This document shows, one piece after another, positions 1 through 10,223 of a stretch of 64,000 nt of DNA. Numbering within the stretch: position 1 is the stretch's first letter; every line of letters starts with the position of its first letter. Made by a program: the position numbers and the translations under genes. The DNA lies in the NCBI RefSeq assembly GCF_016820535.1, contig NZ_JADHDY010000002.1, positions 339,573-403,572 of the forward strand. Direction: 5' to 3'. Under the pieces are notes generated by a model. The model ran no database searches and was not told the DNA's origin. It was given only the letters and a program-made list of their open reading frames with translations. The stretch comes from Sporosarcina beigongshangi. GTDB taxonomy: Bacteria; Actinomycetota; Actinomycetes; Actinomycetales; Micrococcaceae.

Positions 1-2
1 CT

Positions 3-3000
3 GGACCGGCACTCCACCAGCCCATCCCGGCGCGTGCGGGGCCTGAGGCCGTGGCCGCCAGAAAGGCGCGGCGGGAATCCCAGAACATCAACATCACCTT
101 GTACGTGGCAAGTCTGCTCATGGTTGCAGCTGCGGCACTGTTCGTTGGAAGCAGCCAGCCGGTGCCCGTCCGCCTCGGCGGCGTGTGGCTTGCCACTGCC
201 CTCTTCTATGGCACCGGCCTGGTGCTGCACGGCCGGGTTGCGCGTCTCAAGCCTGCGGCTGTTGCCTTCACCGGCACGGCACTGGCCATCATTCCCTGTG
301 CCGGGCTGGCCACATACAACCTTGGCTTTCCCGATGCGCCTGCCGTGTGGTTCGCCACGTCCTTGATTGGAACGGCGGCCTATGTCTTTGCAGCGCTCAA
401 GCTGCACAGCCGGCTCGTGGTCTACCTGTCGCTGGCATTCGTCCTGTCCACGGCGTGGTCCTCCGTGGCCGTACTGGGTGCGGCACTCGCCTGGTACTTC
501 GCCGCCCTGATCGTGGTCTCCGCGCTGCTGTCGCTGGCCGGACACCTGATGCGCAACAGGGAGGGCGGAGCCGGCATCTATGCCAAGCCGCTGGCGGACC
601 TGGGACCGTGCTTTGCCCCGGCAGGCCTTGCAGGGTCGCTGATCTTCTCCCTGTCCCTGAACGCCGCGGACCACCTGCTGGTCCTGGCTGCAGGCACCAT
701 CTACTACGCCGTGATGTCCGCCATCTGCGCGCCGGCGTTGCGCCGCTGGAACTTCCTCGGCCTCCGCCTTTCGGTGACGCTGGCATCGCCGTTCATGGGA
801 TGGTTGGTCCAGCCGGACCTTGCCGGATGGGCGGGCGCCTTTACGCTGGTCCTGGCGGCACAGGCCGTCGCCGTTGCCCACGGCCACAGGCAGCTGTCGG
901 CGTTCCTGCATTCCAGCAGGTGGGTTGCCTGGGATGTCACTGCTTCGGTTTGGCTGCTGTCGGCGGTTTCGCTGGCATGGACCCTGGGCCGGGCAGGCAG
1001 CGGGGACGCGTTCGCCGGCCTGGGACTGGCGGTTGGTCTTGCCGCAGCCATGGCCATGGTGCCGGCCGTGGCGCCCAAGGGGGAGTGGCTGCCACTGCCC
1101 CTGGCGGCACTGGCCGTCATGTGCACCCCGGCCTTGTCGGCGCTGGACGCCATGGTCCTGACCGCGCTGGGAACGGCGTATTGCCTCCTGAGGCACGTGC
1201 TCGCACGGAACACCGCCCTGGGCGATGCCATGCTGATTCTCGCCAGGGTTCTGGCCACGGCCTTCGTTGCTGGGATGCTGGCACAAGTGCTGCCTCCGGA
1301 GCCGGGCAAGTCCTACCTGGTCATCGCTGCCACGGCTGTCCTCGCTGCGTTGCAACTGCTGGCCGACACCATGCTGGGCAGGCTGGGCGCGGCCAATGCA
1401 GCCACGAAATATTCGGCGGCAGGCTGGGCCGCAGCTGGCACAGTGCTCGTGGTGCTGCTCGCCGGTGCCTATGCGGACCCGGCCAACTTTGCCCTTCTTG
1501 GCGCAGGCACGCTGGATCGTCCGAGTTCCGCACCGCCGGCGGTGCTGCGCATGGAGTTCTTGGTCTCGGCGGCAGCCATGGGGCTGGCGGCGGCCGGCTA
1601 CTCCCTCTCAAAATTGCCCCGCACCCGGGGATGGTCGCTCGCGGAGGCGGTGTCGCCGTCGTACCTGGCCATTGCGGCGGTGAGCACCGGGGCAGTCTTT
1701 GGTGCCGCCGGCAGCAGCACGGCGTGGGGCCTTGTCCTGGGGTACCTTGTGTCCGCGGGCGCACTGCTTCGCCGGCAGGAAGGCGGCAGGCACCGGTGGG
1801 CGTACTGGCGGGCGGCCCGGGCTGTGTCCCTCCTGCTCGCGGTGTCCCTCTTCTCCCTGTGGCACTGGCACGATCCAGCCACCGTCCTGCTCGGTTCATC
1901 CGTGGGTGTGGGGTCGGTCCTGCTCCTGGTGCTGGTTCCGCAACTGGTCATCCTTGCGGTTGCGTCGGCGCGAAGGTGGGCGGTTGGGGGACTGCCTGTG
2001 GACGCAGCTGTGACGCTGGCGGCCGTGGTGATTGCGTCGGTGCCGTGGATGCTGTCGCCGGAACCCGGATTGTGGACGGCACGGGCCGCAGTGGTCCTTG
2101 CGGCCTTGGCCATGTCGGCCCTCGCCGTCTGCGGTACGATGAAGCACTCCGGCAAGCCGCTGCCGTCATGGGCTGTTCCCTGCGCCATGGCCTTGGTGTC
2201 GCTGCTCCAGTGGGACGACCGGCCGCTTGTTGCCGCGGTGCTGGCGGTCCTGTCCGCCAGCTCTGCGTTGCTCGCCGGCAGGGCCGTGGACGGCCTGCTC
2301 CGGGGGATGCACTTTCTCATTGCCCGAGTTGCCGTGACGCTCCTGGCAGCTGTTGTAGTCAGGGAGGTTAGCGGAAGTCCTGAGGTCAATTCGTTGGCAA
2401 TGGCCGGCATGATGCTGCTCCAGCTGGCGCTGTCCCGTCTCGCCGTCCGTCCCGGCCGGCTCAACGCGGCCGTGGGGGCAACGGGGCTGTTGCGGGTCGG
2501 GCTGTGGATGACCCTGGGCGCCCAGGTGTTGCTGCCCGCCACCTATGCCGCCATGGGTGGGGGATTCGCCCCTGCCGGCCGGGCGCTGCGGTGGGTGGTT
2601 GCCGTGGAACTTGTCGCGCTGGCCGGCTCGGCAGTGGCGGCGCAGCTGCGGATGAGGCAGCGCGGCGCCTCCTACCTGGCCATTCTCGCCGTTGTCGGCG
2701 GGGCGGTGGTCATCGCACCGGTGCTGTGGCCGGGAACTACTGCCTTGATCCTGCTGGGCCTGTCGTTGGCAGTCATTGCCTGGCGGTGCGTGCACGAGCC
2801 TGCTGGGCCGGAGATGCGCTGGTACTGGCTCGTGGCCAGCGGCAGCTTCCTCACCACCGCCGTCCTCGTGGACAGGGACGCTCCGGAAGCGCTCTTTGGT
2901 GCCGTGTGGCTGCTGGCGGGTGCGGCATTCCTCCTCGCAGCGCACCAGGTAAAGCTGCCGCAACTAACTCTCCCGGGTTCGCTGATGGTGCTGCTGTCCG

Positions 3001-3956
3001 CTTTCCTGTTCCGGAGCCAGACACAGGACGCCGTGTCACATGACGGCTATGCGAGCCTTGTGGGCTTCATGGTGGTGGTGGGCGCCCTGTACCTTGTCAG
3101 GTTGCTGCTTGTGGGCCGCGTCGCGAGTCCCCATCTCCAGCGTGGAGCCCTGGCTGGCGTAGCTCTGGGAGGCGGCGCGCTCTTTGCCGCATGGGCCATG
3201 CTCGACGACTCCGCCGTTTTCTGGGGAGCTGCAGCGTTCACATCGGTGGCGGCACTCTGCTGCATGGAGGCTCCTGCACGGTACCGCGGTCCTGCCATGG
3301 ATGCTGCCGTGGTGGCCGGCGCACTCGTCTGGTACTGGGCGTGCAGCCGCTATGTTGACCTGGGCCTCTTCTGGTTTGTCCAGTGGTGCGCCTTTGCCCT
3401 GGCCGCCCTTGCGGTTCGCCGCTACCGGGCAGGCCTTGGCACTTCCGGCAGGGGCATGCTCATGGCGGCAGCTGCAGCCGCCAGCCTCGGCGGGGTTCTG
3501 ACGATTGCCAGCGGGGAGACGGTCCAGCAGCTCGTCTCACTGCTGGTCTTTGTGGCGCTGTTGGCCGTGGGCATGTCCCTGGACGAGAGGGTCTTTACCG
3601 TCTGGGGAGCAGCGGGCGTCGCAACAGCAGTCATCTGGTACCTGCGCGGCTACACCTACGTTTTACTCGCCCTCCTGGCCCTGGCGCTGATCGGCCTGGT
3701 GATCTGGCGGCTCAACCGCAAGAAACCACAGGAGCGCCCGGCGTCCCCGCCACACGCACCGCCGGCAGGTGCCCGAGCCACTGGCCCCGGCCCGGCTCCG
3801 GCGGTTCCTGATGGAGGAACGGTTTCAGCGCCCGACAGCCCGCACCAACCGGCACAGGGGCTGGATCCACGCCAGGGGCCCGGGACGGCCCTTCCGCAGG
3901 ACCTGCCGGTGCAGCCTTCAACGGCGCCGTACAGGGACATGCCGCCGCCCCTGTAA
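3..3956 (+). CDS. Giant multispanning membrane protein, 5'-partial
   Basis: The reading frame is open to the window edge, so the true start lies upstream; the first in-window candidate is a GTG at 51. From 51 it encodes 1301 residues, almost all of it consecutive hydrophobic segments rich in Ala, Leu, Val and Gly (well over thirty candidate membrane spans), with no large soluble domain. The last 65 or so residues are a Pro/Ala/Gly-rich, presumably cytoplasmic tail. The size and repetitive membrane architecture resemble the large actinobacterial SCO7613-type membrane proteins, which usually begin with a zinc-ribbon and proline-rich region; that part would be outside the window. The function is unknown. 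The gene ends 26 bp before the convergent MFS gene. Confidence 0.75.
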   Translation, partial: GPALHQPIPARAGPEAVAARKARRESQNINITLYVASLLMVAAAALFVGSSQPVPVRLGGVWLATALFYGTGLVLHGRVARLKPAAVAFTGTALAIIPCAGLATYNLGFPDAPAVWFATSLIGTAAYVFAALKLHSRLVVYLSLAFVLSTAWSSVAVLGAALAWYFAALIVVSALLSLAGHLMRNREGGAGIYAKPLADLGPCFAPAGLAGSLIFSLSLNAADHLLVLAAGTIYYAVMSAICAPALRRWNFLGLRLSVTLASPFMGWLVQPDLAGWAGAFTLVLAAQAVAVAHGHRQLSAFLHSSRWVAWDVTASVWLLSAVSLAWTLGRAGSGDAFAGLGLAVGLAAAMAMVPAVAPKGEWLPLPLAALAVMCTPALSALDAMVLTALGTAYCLLRHVLARNTALGDAMLILARVLATAFVAGMLAQVLPPEPGKSYLVIAATAVLAALQLLADTMLGRLGAANAATKYSAAGWAAAGTVLVVLLAGAYADPANFALLGAGTLDRPSSAPPAVLRMEFLVSAAAMGLAAAGYSLSKLPRTRGWSLAEAVSPSYLAIAAVSTGAVFGAAGSSTAWGLVLGYLVSAGALLRRQEGGRHRWAYWRAARAVSLLLAVSLFSLWHWHDPATVLLGSSVGVGSVLLLVLVPQLVILAVASARRWAVGGLPVDAAVTLAAVVIASVPWMLSPEPGLWTARAAVVLAALAMSALAVCGTMKHSGKPLPSWAVPCAMALVSLLQWDDRPLVAAVLAVLSASSALLAGRAVDGLLRGMHFLIARVAVTLLAAVVVREVSGSPEVNSLAMAGMMLLQLALSRLAVRPGRLNAAVGATGLLRVGLWMTLGAQVLLPATYAAMGGGFAPAGRALRWVVAVELVALAGSAVAAQLRMRQRGASYLAILAVVGGAVVIAPVLWPGTTALILLGLSLAVIAWRCVHEPAGPEMRWYWLVASGSFLTTAVLVDRDAPEALFGAVWLLAGAAFLLAAHQVKLPQLTLPGSLMVLLSAFLFRSQTQDAVSHDGYASLVGFMVVVGALYLVRLLLVGRVASPHLQRGALAGVALGGGALFAAWAMLDDSAVFWGAAAFTSVAALCCMEAPARYRGPAMDAAVVAGALVWYWACSRYVDLGLFWFVQWCAFALAALAVRRYRAGLGTSGRGMLMAAAAAASLGGVLTIASGETVQQLVSLLVFVALLAVGMSLDERVFTVWGAAGVATAVIWYLRGYTYVLLALLALALIGLVIWRLNRKKPQERPASPPHAPPAGARATGPGPAPAVPDGGTVSAPDSPHQPAQGLDPRQGPGTALPQDLPVQPSTAPYRDMPPPL

Positions 3957-3982
3957 TCCGGTGTCCGTTGGGCCCGAACCTC

Positions 3983-5278
3983 CTACCGGACGCCCTTGAC
4001 CTGGGCCACGGCGAGGGCGCCGGCCAGTGCCGTGGCTCCGGAGACCACAAACAGCAGGGCGAAGCCGCCGACCGCATTGACGAGCAGTGCGCCGAGCATG
4101 GGGGCAAAAGCCTGCGGGACGGTGAGTGCGATGTTCATGATGCCCAGGTCCTTGCCTCGGGAGAGCTGGTCGGGCAGCACCTCGGTTGCCAGTGCCTGGT
4201 CGACGGAGAGGAAGCAGCCGTAGCCCAGTCCCAGCAGTGCTGCACCGACGGTCGCTGCGGCCATGGTGGGGATGAAGGCCAGGACCAGTGCCGCGGCCGC
4301 CTGCAGCACCGAAGCGCCAAAGACAAAGGCGCGGCGGCGGCCGAGCTTGTCGGAGAGCCTTCCCAGCCAGAGCGAGGCAATGATGACGAACACCATATAC
4401 ACAAGTGTCAGCAGGATCAGTGCCGCTTCGGCATCGGCGACCTTGAGCCCGTACATGAGGAAATACAGCAGGAGGCTGGTGCCGAAGGCATTGCCAAGGT
4501 TGACCAGGATTCGGCTCAGCAGTGTCCAGCCGAAGTCGGGAAATTGCCGGGGGCTGATCCACATGCCCTCCAGCAGGGAGCGCAAGGTCAGCGGCGGAAC
4601 GATCCCCGCCGGCAGCACCTCATCGGGGACCAGCAGCAGGAACGGCAGGCCCAGGGCCACGAGCAGGCCGGCCATGAGCGCGTAGCCGCCAAAGGTGCTC
4701 AGCCCCAAAGTGGTGACGAGGACGAGTCCGGCGATGATGCCGATCGCCTGTGGGGCAGAGATCCAGCCGGACACATACCCGCGCTGGTTGACAGGGACCT
4801 GGTCGGAGATCGCCGCCGTGAGTGCTGCCGTCAGGACACAGAAGAAGGTGCTGGCGGCGACCCAGCAGATGCCGATCCCCAACATCGAGGTTTGCAGGCC
4901 CAAGACCACCAGTGAGGCAGCGAACCCGGCTGCTCCGGCAGCAATCCATGGGCGACGGCGGCCGAACCGGGACGTGGTGCGGTCGGAGAGGGCGCCGGTG
5001 AGCGGGTAGGCAACGAGGGCGAAGAGGCCTGCGATGCCTGATATGTAGCCGAAACCGAGGACATTCTGGACCCAGTCGGTGGTATGGAGGTACTTTTCCA
5101 CCTGCAGGGGCAGCAGCAGTTGCACGGGGGTCAGCTGTGCGATCCAGACGCCGAACCAGCTCAGGGCGAAAAAGAAGATCCAGCGCCCGCCCACCCGTAC
5201 AGTTGGGACCGCCGACAGCGATTGTGTTGCCGGGGGAGCGGACACCCCGTTCGGTCCAGTGACTTTGCTCACCACCAT
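3983..5278 (-). CDS. MFS transporter
   Basis: A 431-residue major facilitator superfamily protein with about 12 hydrophobic segments. The family's cytoplasmic loop motif is present in both halves: GALSDRTTSRFGRRRP near residues 95-110, after the second span, and LGRLSDKLGRRR near the middle. The long N-terminal tail (about 30 residues) and overall appearance fit sugar-type or drug-type MFS carriers, but nothing in the sequence fixes the substrate. The gene is convergent with the giant membrane protein and divergent from the rpsJ operon. The ATG at 5278 is the chosen start. No operon partner is seen. Confidence 0.85.
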   Translation of the reverse strand: MVVSKVTGPNGVSAPPATQSLSAVPTVRVGGRWIFFFALSWFGVWIAQLTPVQLLLPLQVEKYLHTTDWVQNVLGFGYISGIAGLFALVAYPLTGALSDRTTSRFGRRRPWIAAGAAGFAASLVVLGLQTSMLGIGICWVAASTFFCVLTAALTAAISDQVPVNQRGYVSGWISAPQAIGIIAGLVLVTTLGLSTFGGYALMAGLLVALGLPFLLLVPDEVLPAGIVPPLTLRSLLEGMWISPRQFPDFGWTLLSRILVNLGNAFGTSLLLYFLMYGLKVADAEAALILLTLVYMVFVIIASLWLGRLSDKLGRRRAFVFGASVLQAAAALVLAFIPTMAAATVGAALLGLGYGCFLSVDQALATEVLPDQLSRGKDLGIMNIALTVPQAFAPMLGALLVNAVGGFALLFVVSGATALAGALAVAQVKGVR

Positions 5279-5689
5279 AGCTTCTCACGGCCGTCAAGGG
5301 CAGCCGCGGCCAGCACTTTCGCGCACGGTGTAGGGAAGGCCACACGGGCACCGATTGGTAATCACGGGCGTAATCCGGCATACTTATTGAGTTGTTCAAG
5401 TGCTTTTTCGTGTCCCGGTCGAGATAATGCTCGATGCAGGGTCCAAGTTGAAGCCCAAACATAACCCAACCTCCCAAATATGGACCGGGTACGTGCGCGA
5501 ATTGCCGCGACACGCCCGACCGCGGGGGTCGGAGCTTCGGTGGATTGAGGAACCCGGAAATGTCCGGATTCAGTTCATTGGAAGCGTGGCTGTGAGTGCC
5601 ACATTTGAACAGGAAAAGTAAACAGCGTTTACGTCGAACAGCATCGCTCCTACAGGATGCTTCGTTACAGGAAAGAGAGTCACGACGCC
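5279..5689. promoter_or_regulatory. Intergenic leader and promoter region of the S10 operon
   Basis: This 411-bp gap between the leftward MFS gene and rpsJ holds no convincing gene. A possible promoter is TTGGTA (5355-5360) and CATACT (5379-5384) with an 18-bp spacer. Further down are a small hairpin CCGGA-AATG-TCCGG (about 5555-5568), a perfect 15-bp dyad GTAAACAGCGTTTAC (5618-5632) and an imperfect GCATC/GATGC stem just before the ribosome-binding site. The long gap suggests an untranslated leader, but no known ribosomal leader class was recognised. Confidence 0.4.
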
Positions 5690-5998
5690 ATGGCGGGACA
5701 AAAAATCCGCATCCGGCTGAAGTCATATGACCACGAGGTCATTGATGTTTCAGCTCGGAAGATCGTTGAGACGGTCACGCGCGCAGGCGCAACGGTAGTA
5801 GGCCCCGTGCCGCTGCCCACCGAGAAGAACGTCTACTGTGTTATTCGTTCACCTCACAAGTACAAGGACAGCCGCGAGCACTTTGAAATGCGCACGCACA
5901 AGCGTCTGATCGACATCATTGATCCCACGCCCAAGGCAGTTGATTCGCTCATGCGTCTCGACCTGCCGGCCGACGTGAACATCGAAATCAAACTGTAG
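5690..5998 (+). CDS. rpsJ: 30S ribosomal protein S10
   Basis: A 102-residue uS10, the first gene of the S10 operon and in other bacteria also the NusE partner in antitermination. It starts [19 protein letters not shown] and carries the family signature around [18 protein letters not shown]. The ATG at 5690 is preferred to the upstream in-frame start at 5657 because it gives the usual S10 N-terminus and length and follows a purine-rich AGGAAAGAG stretch. The rplC gene follows after 17 bp. Confidence 0.98.
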
Positions 5999-6015
5999 GG
6001 AGGTGCTGAGAAACT

Positions 6016-6666
6016 ATGACCGCGACCCGAAACACTAAGGGCATCCTGGGCACGAAGCTCGGCATGACCCAGGTCTGGGACGAGAACAACCTGCTTGTTC
6101 CCGTAACCGTCGTCCAGGCCGATTCCAACGTCGTCACCCAGCTGCGCAACGCAGAGGTTGACGGATACACCGCTGTTCAGATCGGCTACGGCCAGATCGA
6201 TCCTCGCAAGGTGACCAAGCCCCTGGCTGGCCACTTCGAAAAGGCTGGTGTCACCCCCCGCCGCCACGTCGTCGAGCTGCGCACCGCAGACGCCGATTCC
6301 TACGCCCTCGGCCAGGAGCTCTCCGTTGAGATCTTCGAAGCCGGCCAGAAGGTCGACGTCGTCGGCACTTCAAAGGGTAAGGGCTTCGCAGGTGTCATGA
6401 AGCGTCACGGCTTCCACGGCGCCCCGGCCTCGCACGGTGCACACAAGAACCACCGCAAGCCCGGTTCCATTGGTGGAGCATCCACCCCTGGCCGCGTTTT
6501 CAAGGGTATGCGCATGGCAGGCCGCATGGGTGCCGAGCGCGTAACCACCGTGAACCTGACGGTCCACGGTGTTGACGCCGAGAAGTCGCTGCTGCTGATC
6601 AAGGGTGCCGTCCCCGGCGCCCGCGGCTCGGTCGTCCTGGTACGCACCGCCGTGAAGGGAGCATAA
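6016..6666 (+). CDS. rplC: 50S ribosomal protein L3
   Basis: A 216-residue uL3, an early assembly protein near the peptidyl-transferase centre. The N-terminus [17 protein letters not shown] and the central loop [23 protein letters not shown] are typical; that loop reaches into 23S rRNA and contains the usual glutamine/histidine-rich tip. A good Shine-Dalgarno (AGGGAGG) precedes the ATG. The gene lies in the standard S10 operon order, 4 bp before rplD. Confidence 0.98.
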   Translation: MTATRNTKGILGTKLGMTQVWDENNLLVPVTVVQADSNVVTQLRNAEVDGYTAVQIGYGQIDPRKVTKPLAGHFEKAGVTPRRHVVELRTADADSYALGQELSVEIFEAGQKVDVVGTSKGKGFAGVMKRHGFHGAPASHGAHKNHRKPGSIGGASTPGRVFKGMRMAGRMGAERVTTVNLTVHGVDAEKSLLLIKGAVPGARGSVVLVRTAVKGA

Positions 6667-6670
6667 GTAA

Positions 6671-7510
6671 ATGGCTACTGTAAAAGTTGACCTGCCTGCA
6701 GAGATCTTCGACGTACAGACCAACGTGCCCTTGCTGCACCAGGTTGTCGTTGCACAGCTCGCTGCTGCCCGCCAGGGTACGCACAAGACCAAGACCCGCG
6801 CCGAAGTTTCCGGTGCCGGCCGCAAGCCGTTCGCACAGAAGGGCACCGGCCGCGCCCGTCAGGGTTCCATCCGCGCCCCGCACATGACCGGCGGTGGCGT
6901 TGTCCACGGTCCGACCCCTCGCGACTACAGCCAGCGCACACCCAAGAAGATGAAGGCTGCTGCACTGCGCGGCGCCCTGTCTGACCGTGCACGCAACGGC
7001 CGCATCCACGTCATTGCTGAACTGGTCGCCGGCACCACGCCGTCCACCAAGGCTGCAAAGGCAAACCTCGCCGCTGTCACCTCACGCAAGAACGTGCTGG
7101 TCGTCATCGAGCGCGCCAACGACGTTGCAGCACTGAGCGTTCGCAACATCGAGAACCTGCACGTCATCTACGTTGACCAGCTCAACACCTACGATGTGCT
7201 GATCTCCGATGACGTCGTCTTCACCCAGGCTGCCTACGAGATCTTCGTCTCCGGCCGCGCAGCTGCTGAAGCTTTCGCTTCCAGCCTCCTGGTTGTTGAA
7301 GAAGTCATCGTTGCCGATACCGCTGCTGAAGGTGCCGAAGGCACCATCAAGGGCAACAAGGACTCCATGAAGTACCACGTGCCTGGTTCACGCTGGTACG
7401 AGGCCACTGAGGCCGAAGTTTGGTTTGCAACGGTAGAGGACGCCAAGGCCGCAGGCTTTGTTCCCGCCGGCGGCGAAGCTGCCCAGACCATTAAGGAGGA
7501 CGGCAAGTGA
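6671..7510 (+). CDS. rplD: 50S ribosomal protein L4 with C-terminal sunset-like extension
   Basis: A 279-residue uL4. Residues 1 to about 210 form a complete L4: an N-terminal helix, the long basic loop [19 protein letters not shown] (52-70) that lines the exit tunnel, and the C-terminal Rossmann-like part. Residues 226-263 add a compact module with [19 protein letters not shown] and AKAAGF. This matches the short 'sunset' module found at the ends of various actinobacterial proteins, here without its usual first cysteine. Typical bacterial L4 has about 205 residues, so this is a real extension. The last 4 bp overlap rplW. Confidence 0.96.
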   Translation: MATVKVDLPAEIFDVQTNVPLLHQVVVAQLAAARQGTHKTKTRAEVSGAGRKPFAQKGTGRARQGSIRAPHMTGGGVVHGPTPRDYSQRTPKKMKAAALRGALSDRARNGRIHVIAELVAGTTPSTKAAKANLAAVTSRKNVLVVIERANDVAALSVRNIENLHVIYVDQLNTYDVLISDDVVFTQAAYEIFVSGRAAAEAFASSLLVVEEVIVADTAAEGAEGTIKGNKDSMKYHVPGSRWYEATEAEVWFATVEDAKAAGFVPAGGEAAQTIKEDGK

Positions 7511-7812
7511 GCGCCGTTACCATCAAGGATCCGCGCGACGTAGTGCTTGCACCGGTCGTCTCGGAAAAGAGCTACGGCTTGATCGACGAAGGCAAGTACA
7601 CCTTCCTGGTCGACCCCCGCTCCAACAAGACCGAGATCAAGCTGGCCGTGGAGAAAATCTTCTCCGTCAAGGTCGACTCGATCAACACCATCAACCGTGC
7701 CGGTAAGCGCAAGCGCACCCGTTTCGGCTGGGGACAGCGCAAGAGCACCAAGCGCGCCATTGTCTCCTTGCGCGAAGGCACGATCGACATCTTCGGCGGT
7801 CCGCTTTCATAA
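7507..7812 (+). CDS. rplW: 50S ribosomal protein L23
   Basis: A 101-residue uL23, which sits at the exit-tunnel opening and docks the signal recognition particle and trigger factor. It starts at a GTG overlapping the rplD stop by 4 bp (GTGA), implying translational coupling. The pattern [21 protein letters not shown] followed by [17 protein letters not shown] and the basic loop [20 protein letters not shown] is characteristic of the family. Confidence 0.97.
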   Translation: MSAVTIKDPRDVVLAPVVSEKSYGLIDEGKYTFLVDPRSNKTEIKLAVEKIFSVKVDSINTINRAGKRKRTRFGWGQRKSTKRAIVSLREGTIDIFGGPLS

Positions 7813-7842
7813 GCGGAGACCACTTTAACGAGGAAATAAACT

Positions 7843-8682
7843 ATGGGAATCCGTAAATACAAGCCGACAACCCCGGGCCGTCGCGGCTCGAGCGTTGCCG
7901 ACTTCGCAGAAATCACGCGGTCGACTCCGGAGAAGTCTCTGGTCCGTCCACTGCCCAAGAAGGGCGGCCGCAACAACACCGGTCGTATCACGACGCGTCA
8001 CAAGGGTGGTGGCCACAAGCGCCAGTACCGCCTGATTGACTTCCGTCGCCACGACAAGGACGGCGTCAACGCCCGCGTAGCTGAGATCGAGTACGATCCC
8101 AACCGCACGGCGCGCATTGCCCTCCTGCACTACGTTGATGGCACCAAGCGCTACATCATTGCCCCCAACAAGCTCAAGCAGGGCGACTTTGTTGAAGCCG
8201 GCGCTGCAGCTGACATCAAGCCTGGCAACAACCTGCCGCTGCGCAACATCCCCGTGGGTACTGTTATTCACGCTGTGGAGCTGCGTCCCGGCGGCGGTGC
8301 CAAGATGGCCCGTTCCGCTGGTGCTTCGGTTCAGCTCGTCGCCAAGGAAGGCAAGTTCGCCCAGCTGCGTCTGCCCTCCGGTGAAATCCGCAACGTTGAT
8401 GCGCGCTGCCGCGCGACCATCGGCGAAGTTGGAAACGCTGAGCAGTCCAACATCAACTGGGGCAAGGCTGGCCGCATGCGCTGGAAGGGCGTCCGCCCGA
8501 CCGTCCGCGGTGTCGTCATGAACCCTGTTGATCACCCGCATGGTGGTGGTGAAGGCAAGACTTCCGGTGGACGTCACCCGGTCAACCCGAACGGTAAGCG
8601 CGAAGGCCGTACCCGCCGTCCCAACAAAGAGAGCGACAAGCTGATTGTTCGTCGCCGCCGTTCTGGCAAGAACAAGCGATAG
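7843..8682 (+). CDS. rplB: 50S ribosomal protein L2
   Basis: A 279-residue uL2, needed for subunit association and peptidyl transfer. It shows the N-terminal [16 protein letters not shown], the RNA-binding [18 protein letters not shown], and the C-terminal [22 protein letters not shown] containing the conserved histidine implicated near the catalytic centre. Length and position are standard. rpsS follows after 12 bp. Confidence 0.98.
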   Translation: MGIRKYKPTTPGRRGSSVADFAEITRSTPEKSLVRPLPKKGGRNNTGRITTRHKGGGHKRQYRLIDFRRHDKDGVNARVAEIEYDPNRTARIALLHYVDGTKRYIIAPNKLKQGDFVEAGAAADIKPGNNLPLRNIPVGTVIHAVELRPGGGAKMARSAGASVQLVAKEGKFAQLRLPSGEIRNVDARCRATIGEVGNAEQSNINWGKAGRMRWKGVRPTVRGVVMNPVDHPHGGGEGKTSGGRHPVNPNGKREGRTRRPNKESDKLIVRRRRSGKNKR

Positions 8683-8694
8683 GAGCCTGGAGAC

Positions 8695-8976
8695 ATGCCA
8701 CGTAGCCTGAAGAAGGGTCCTTTCGTTGACCAGCACCTCTTTGTCAAGGTAGCTCGGGAGAACGAAAAGGGCACCAAGAACGTAATTAAGACCTGGTCCC
8801 GCCGCTCGATGATCGTGCCCGATATGTTGGGTCACACGATTGCCGTGCATGACGGTCGCAAGCACATCCCCGTGTTTGTCACCGAGTCGATGGTCGGGCA
8901 CAAGCTCGGCGAATTCGCCCCCACGCGGACATTCCGCGGCCATGTCAAGGACGACCGTAAGGGCAAGCGCCGCTAG
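8695..8976 (+). CDS. rpsS: 30S ribosomal protein S19
   Basis: A 93-residue uS19 of the 30S head, which pairs with S13 at the subunit interface. It has the typical start [14 protein letters not shown] and the signature [19 protein letters not shown] followed by the basic tail KDDRKGKRR. An AGGAGCCTGGAG stretch precedes the ATG. It is in the standard operon position between L2 and L22. Confidence 0.98.
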   Translation: MPRSLKKGPFVDQHLFVKVARENEKGTKNVIKTWSRRSMIVPDMLGHTIAVHDGRKHIPVFVTESMVGHKLGEFAPTRTFRGHVKDDRKGKRR

Positions 8977-9014
8977 GCGCTTGGCATTACGGCTAAGACG
9001 AGAGAGAGATAGCA

Positions 9015-9380
9015 ATGGAAGCCAAGGCAAGTGCGCGTCATCTGCGCGTCACGCCTATGAAGGCCCGGCGCGTCGTCAACCTGATTCGTGGCAAGCAGGC
9101 GAATGAGGCATTGGCGATTTTGAAGTTTGCCCCCCAGGCAGCTTCGGAGCCGGTATTCAAGGTAGTCCAGTCCGCAGTGGCTAACGCCCGCGTTCTGGCA
9201 GATCGCGACAGCATCGCGTTCAACGAAAATGATCTGTACATCAGCGAGATCTTCGTTGATGAAGGCCCCACCATGAAGCGGTTCCAGCCGCGTGCGCAGG
9301 GTCGTGCATTCCAGATCAAGAAGCGCACCAGCCACGTCACCGTGGTTGTCGCTACACCCGAGAAAGAGGAGGTTCGCTAA
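9015..9380 (+). CDS. rplV: 50S ribosomal protein L22
   Basis: A 121-residue uL22, whose beta hairpin lines the exit tunnel near the macrolide site. [27 protein letters not shown] and the hairpin region [25 protein letters not shown] are recognisable. The stop codon directly abuts the GTG start of rpsC, so the two are probably translated together. Confidence 0.98.
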   Translation: MEAKASARHLRVTPMKARRVVNLIRGKQANEALAILKFAPQAASEPVFKVVQSAVANARVLADRDSIAFNENDLYISEIFVDEGPTMKRFQPRAQGRAFQIKKRTSHVTVVVATPEKEEVR

Positions 9381-10223
9381 GTGGGACAGAAAGTAAACCC
9401 GCACGGATTCCGTCTCGGGATCACCACGGATCACCGTTCACACTGGTTCGCGGACAGCAACAAGCCCGGCCAGCGTTACAAGGACTTCGTAAAAGAAGAC
9501 ATCCAGATCCGTGCACTCATGTCCACGGGCATGGACCGCGCCGGCATCTCCAAGGTTGAAATCGAGCGCACCCGCGACCGTGTACGTGTGGATATCCACA
9601 CCGCACGTCCGGGCATCGTGATCGGCCGCCGTGGAGCCGAAGCAGACCGCATCCGCGGCGAGCTCGAAAAGCTCACCGGCAAGCAGGTCCAGCTCAACAT
9701 CCTGGAAGTCAAGAACCCGGAAGCCGATGCTCAGCTCGTTGCCCAGGGCATCGCCGAGCAGCTGACTTCACGTGTGGCATTCCGCCGCGCAATGAAGAAG
9801 GCCATGCAGTCCGCACAGCGCACCGGCAGCGTCAAGGGCATCCGTGTCGCTTGCGCCGGTCGCCTGGGTGGCGCTGAAATGTCGCGCACCGAGTTCTACC
9901 GTGAAGGTCGTGTGCCCCTGCACACCCTGCGCGCCAACATCGACTACGGCTTCTTCGAAGCCAAGACCGTGTTCGGCCGCATCGGTGTCAAGGTCTGGAT
10001 CTACAAGGGCGATGTCACGAGCAAGGAACTGGCTGCCCAGGCAGCTGCTGCTCCTGCTCGTGGCCGTGGCCCGCGCCGTGACGGCGATGACCGCGGAAAC
10101 CGCGGCCCTCGCGGTGGCGGACGTCGCAACGACCGCAACGAGCGCACCGAGGCAGCTGCCCCGGTTGAGGCTCCTGTAGCTGCAGAGGTTGCAGCTCCGG
10201 CAGTAGAAGGAGGAGAAGCTTAA
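9381..10223 (+). CDS. rpsC: 30S ribosomal protein S3 with Arg/Gly-rich tail
   Basis: A 280-residue uS3, part of the mRNA entry channel and its helicase function. The GTG start immediately follows the rplV stop. The KH domain carries [20 protein letters not shown] (a GXXG-type loop) and the C-terminal domain has [36 protein letters not shown]. Beyond about residue 218 there is a non-conserved tail rich in RG/GR/RR dipeptides that turns Ala/Glu/Val-rich at the very end; it is probably disordered. Typical S3 has 220-240 residues. Confidence 0.98.
   Translation: MGQKVNPHGFRLGITTDHRSHWFADSNKPGQRYKDFVKEDIQIRALMSTGMDRAGISKVEIERTRDRVRVDIHTARPGIVIGRRGAEADRIRGELEKLTGKQVQLNILEVKNPEADAQLVAQGIAEQLTSRVAFRRAMKKAMQSAQRTGSVKGIRVACAGRLGGAEMSRTEFYREGRVPLHTLRANIDYGFFEAKTVFGRIGVKVWIYKGDVTSKELAAQAAAAPARGRGPRRDGDDRGNRGPRGGGRRNDRNERTEAAAPVEAPVAAEVAAPAVEGGEA

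Noticed and set aside
5400..5621. Small ORF (73 codons) in the rpsJ leader
   Set aside because: No ribosome-binding site, no recognisable product, and it overlaps leader hairpins.
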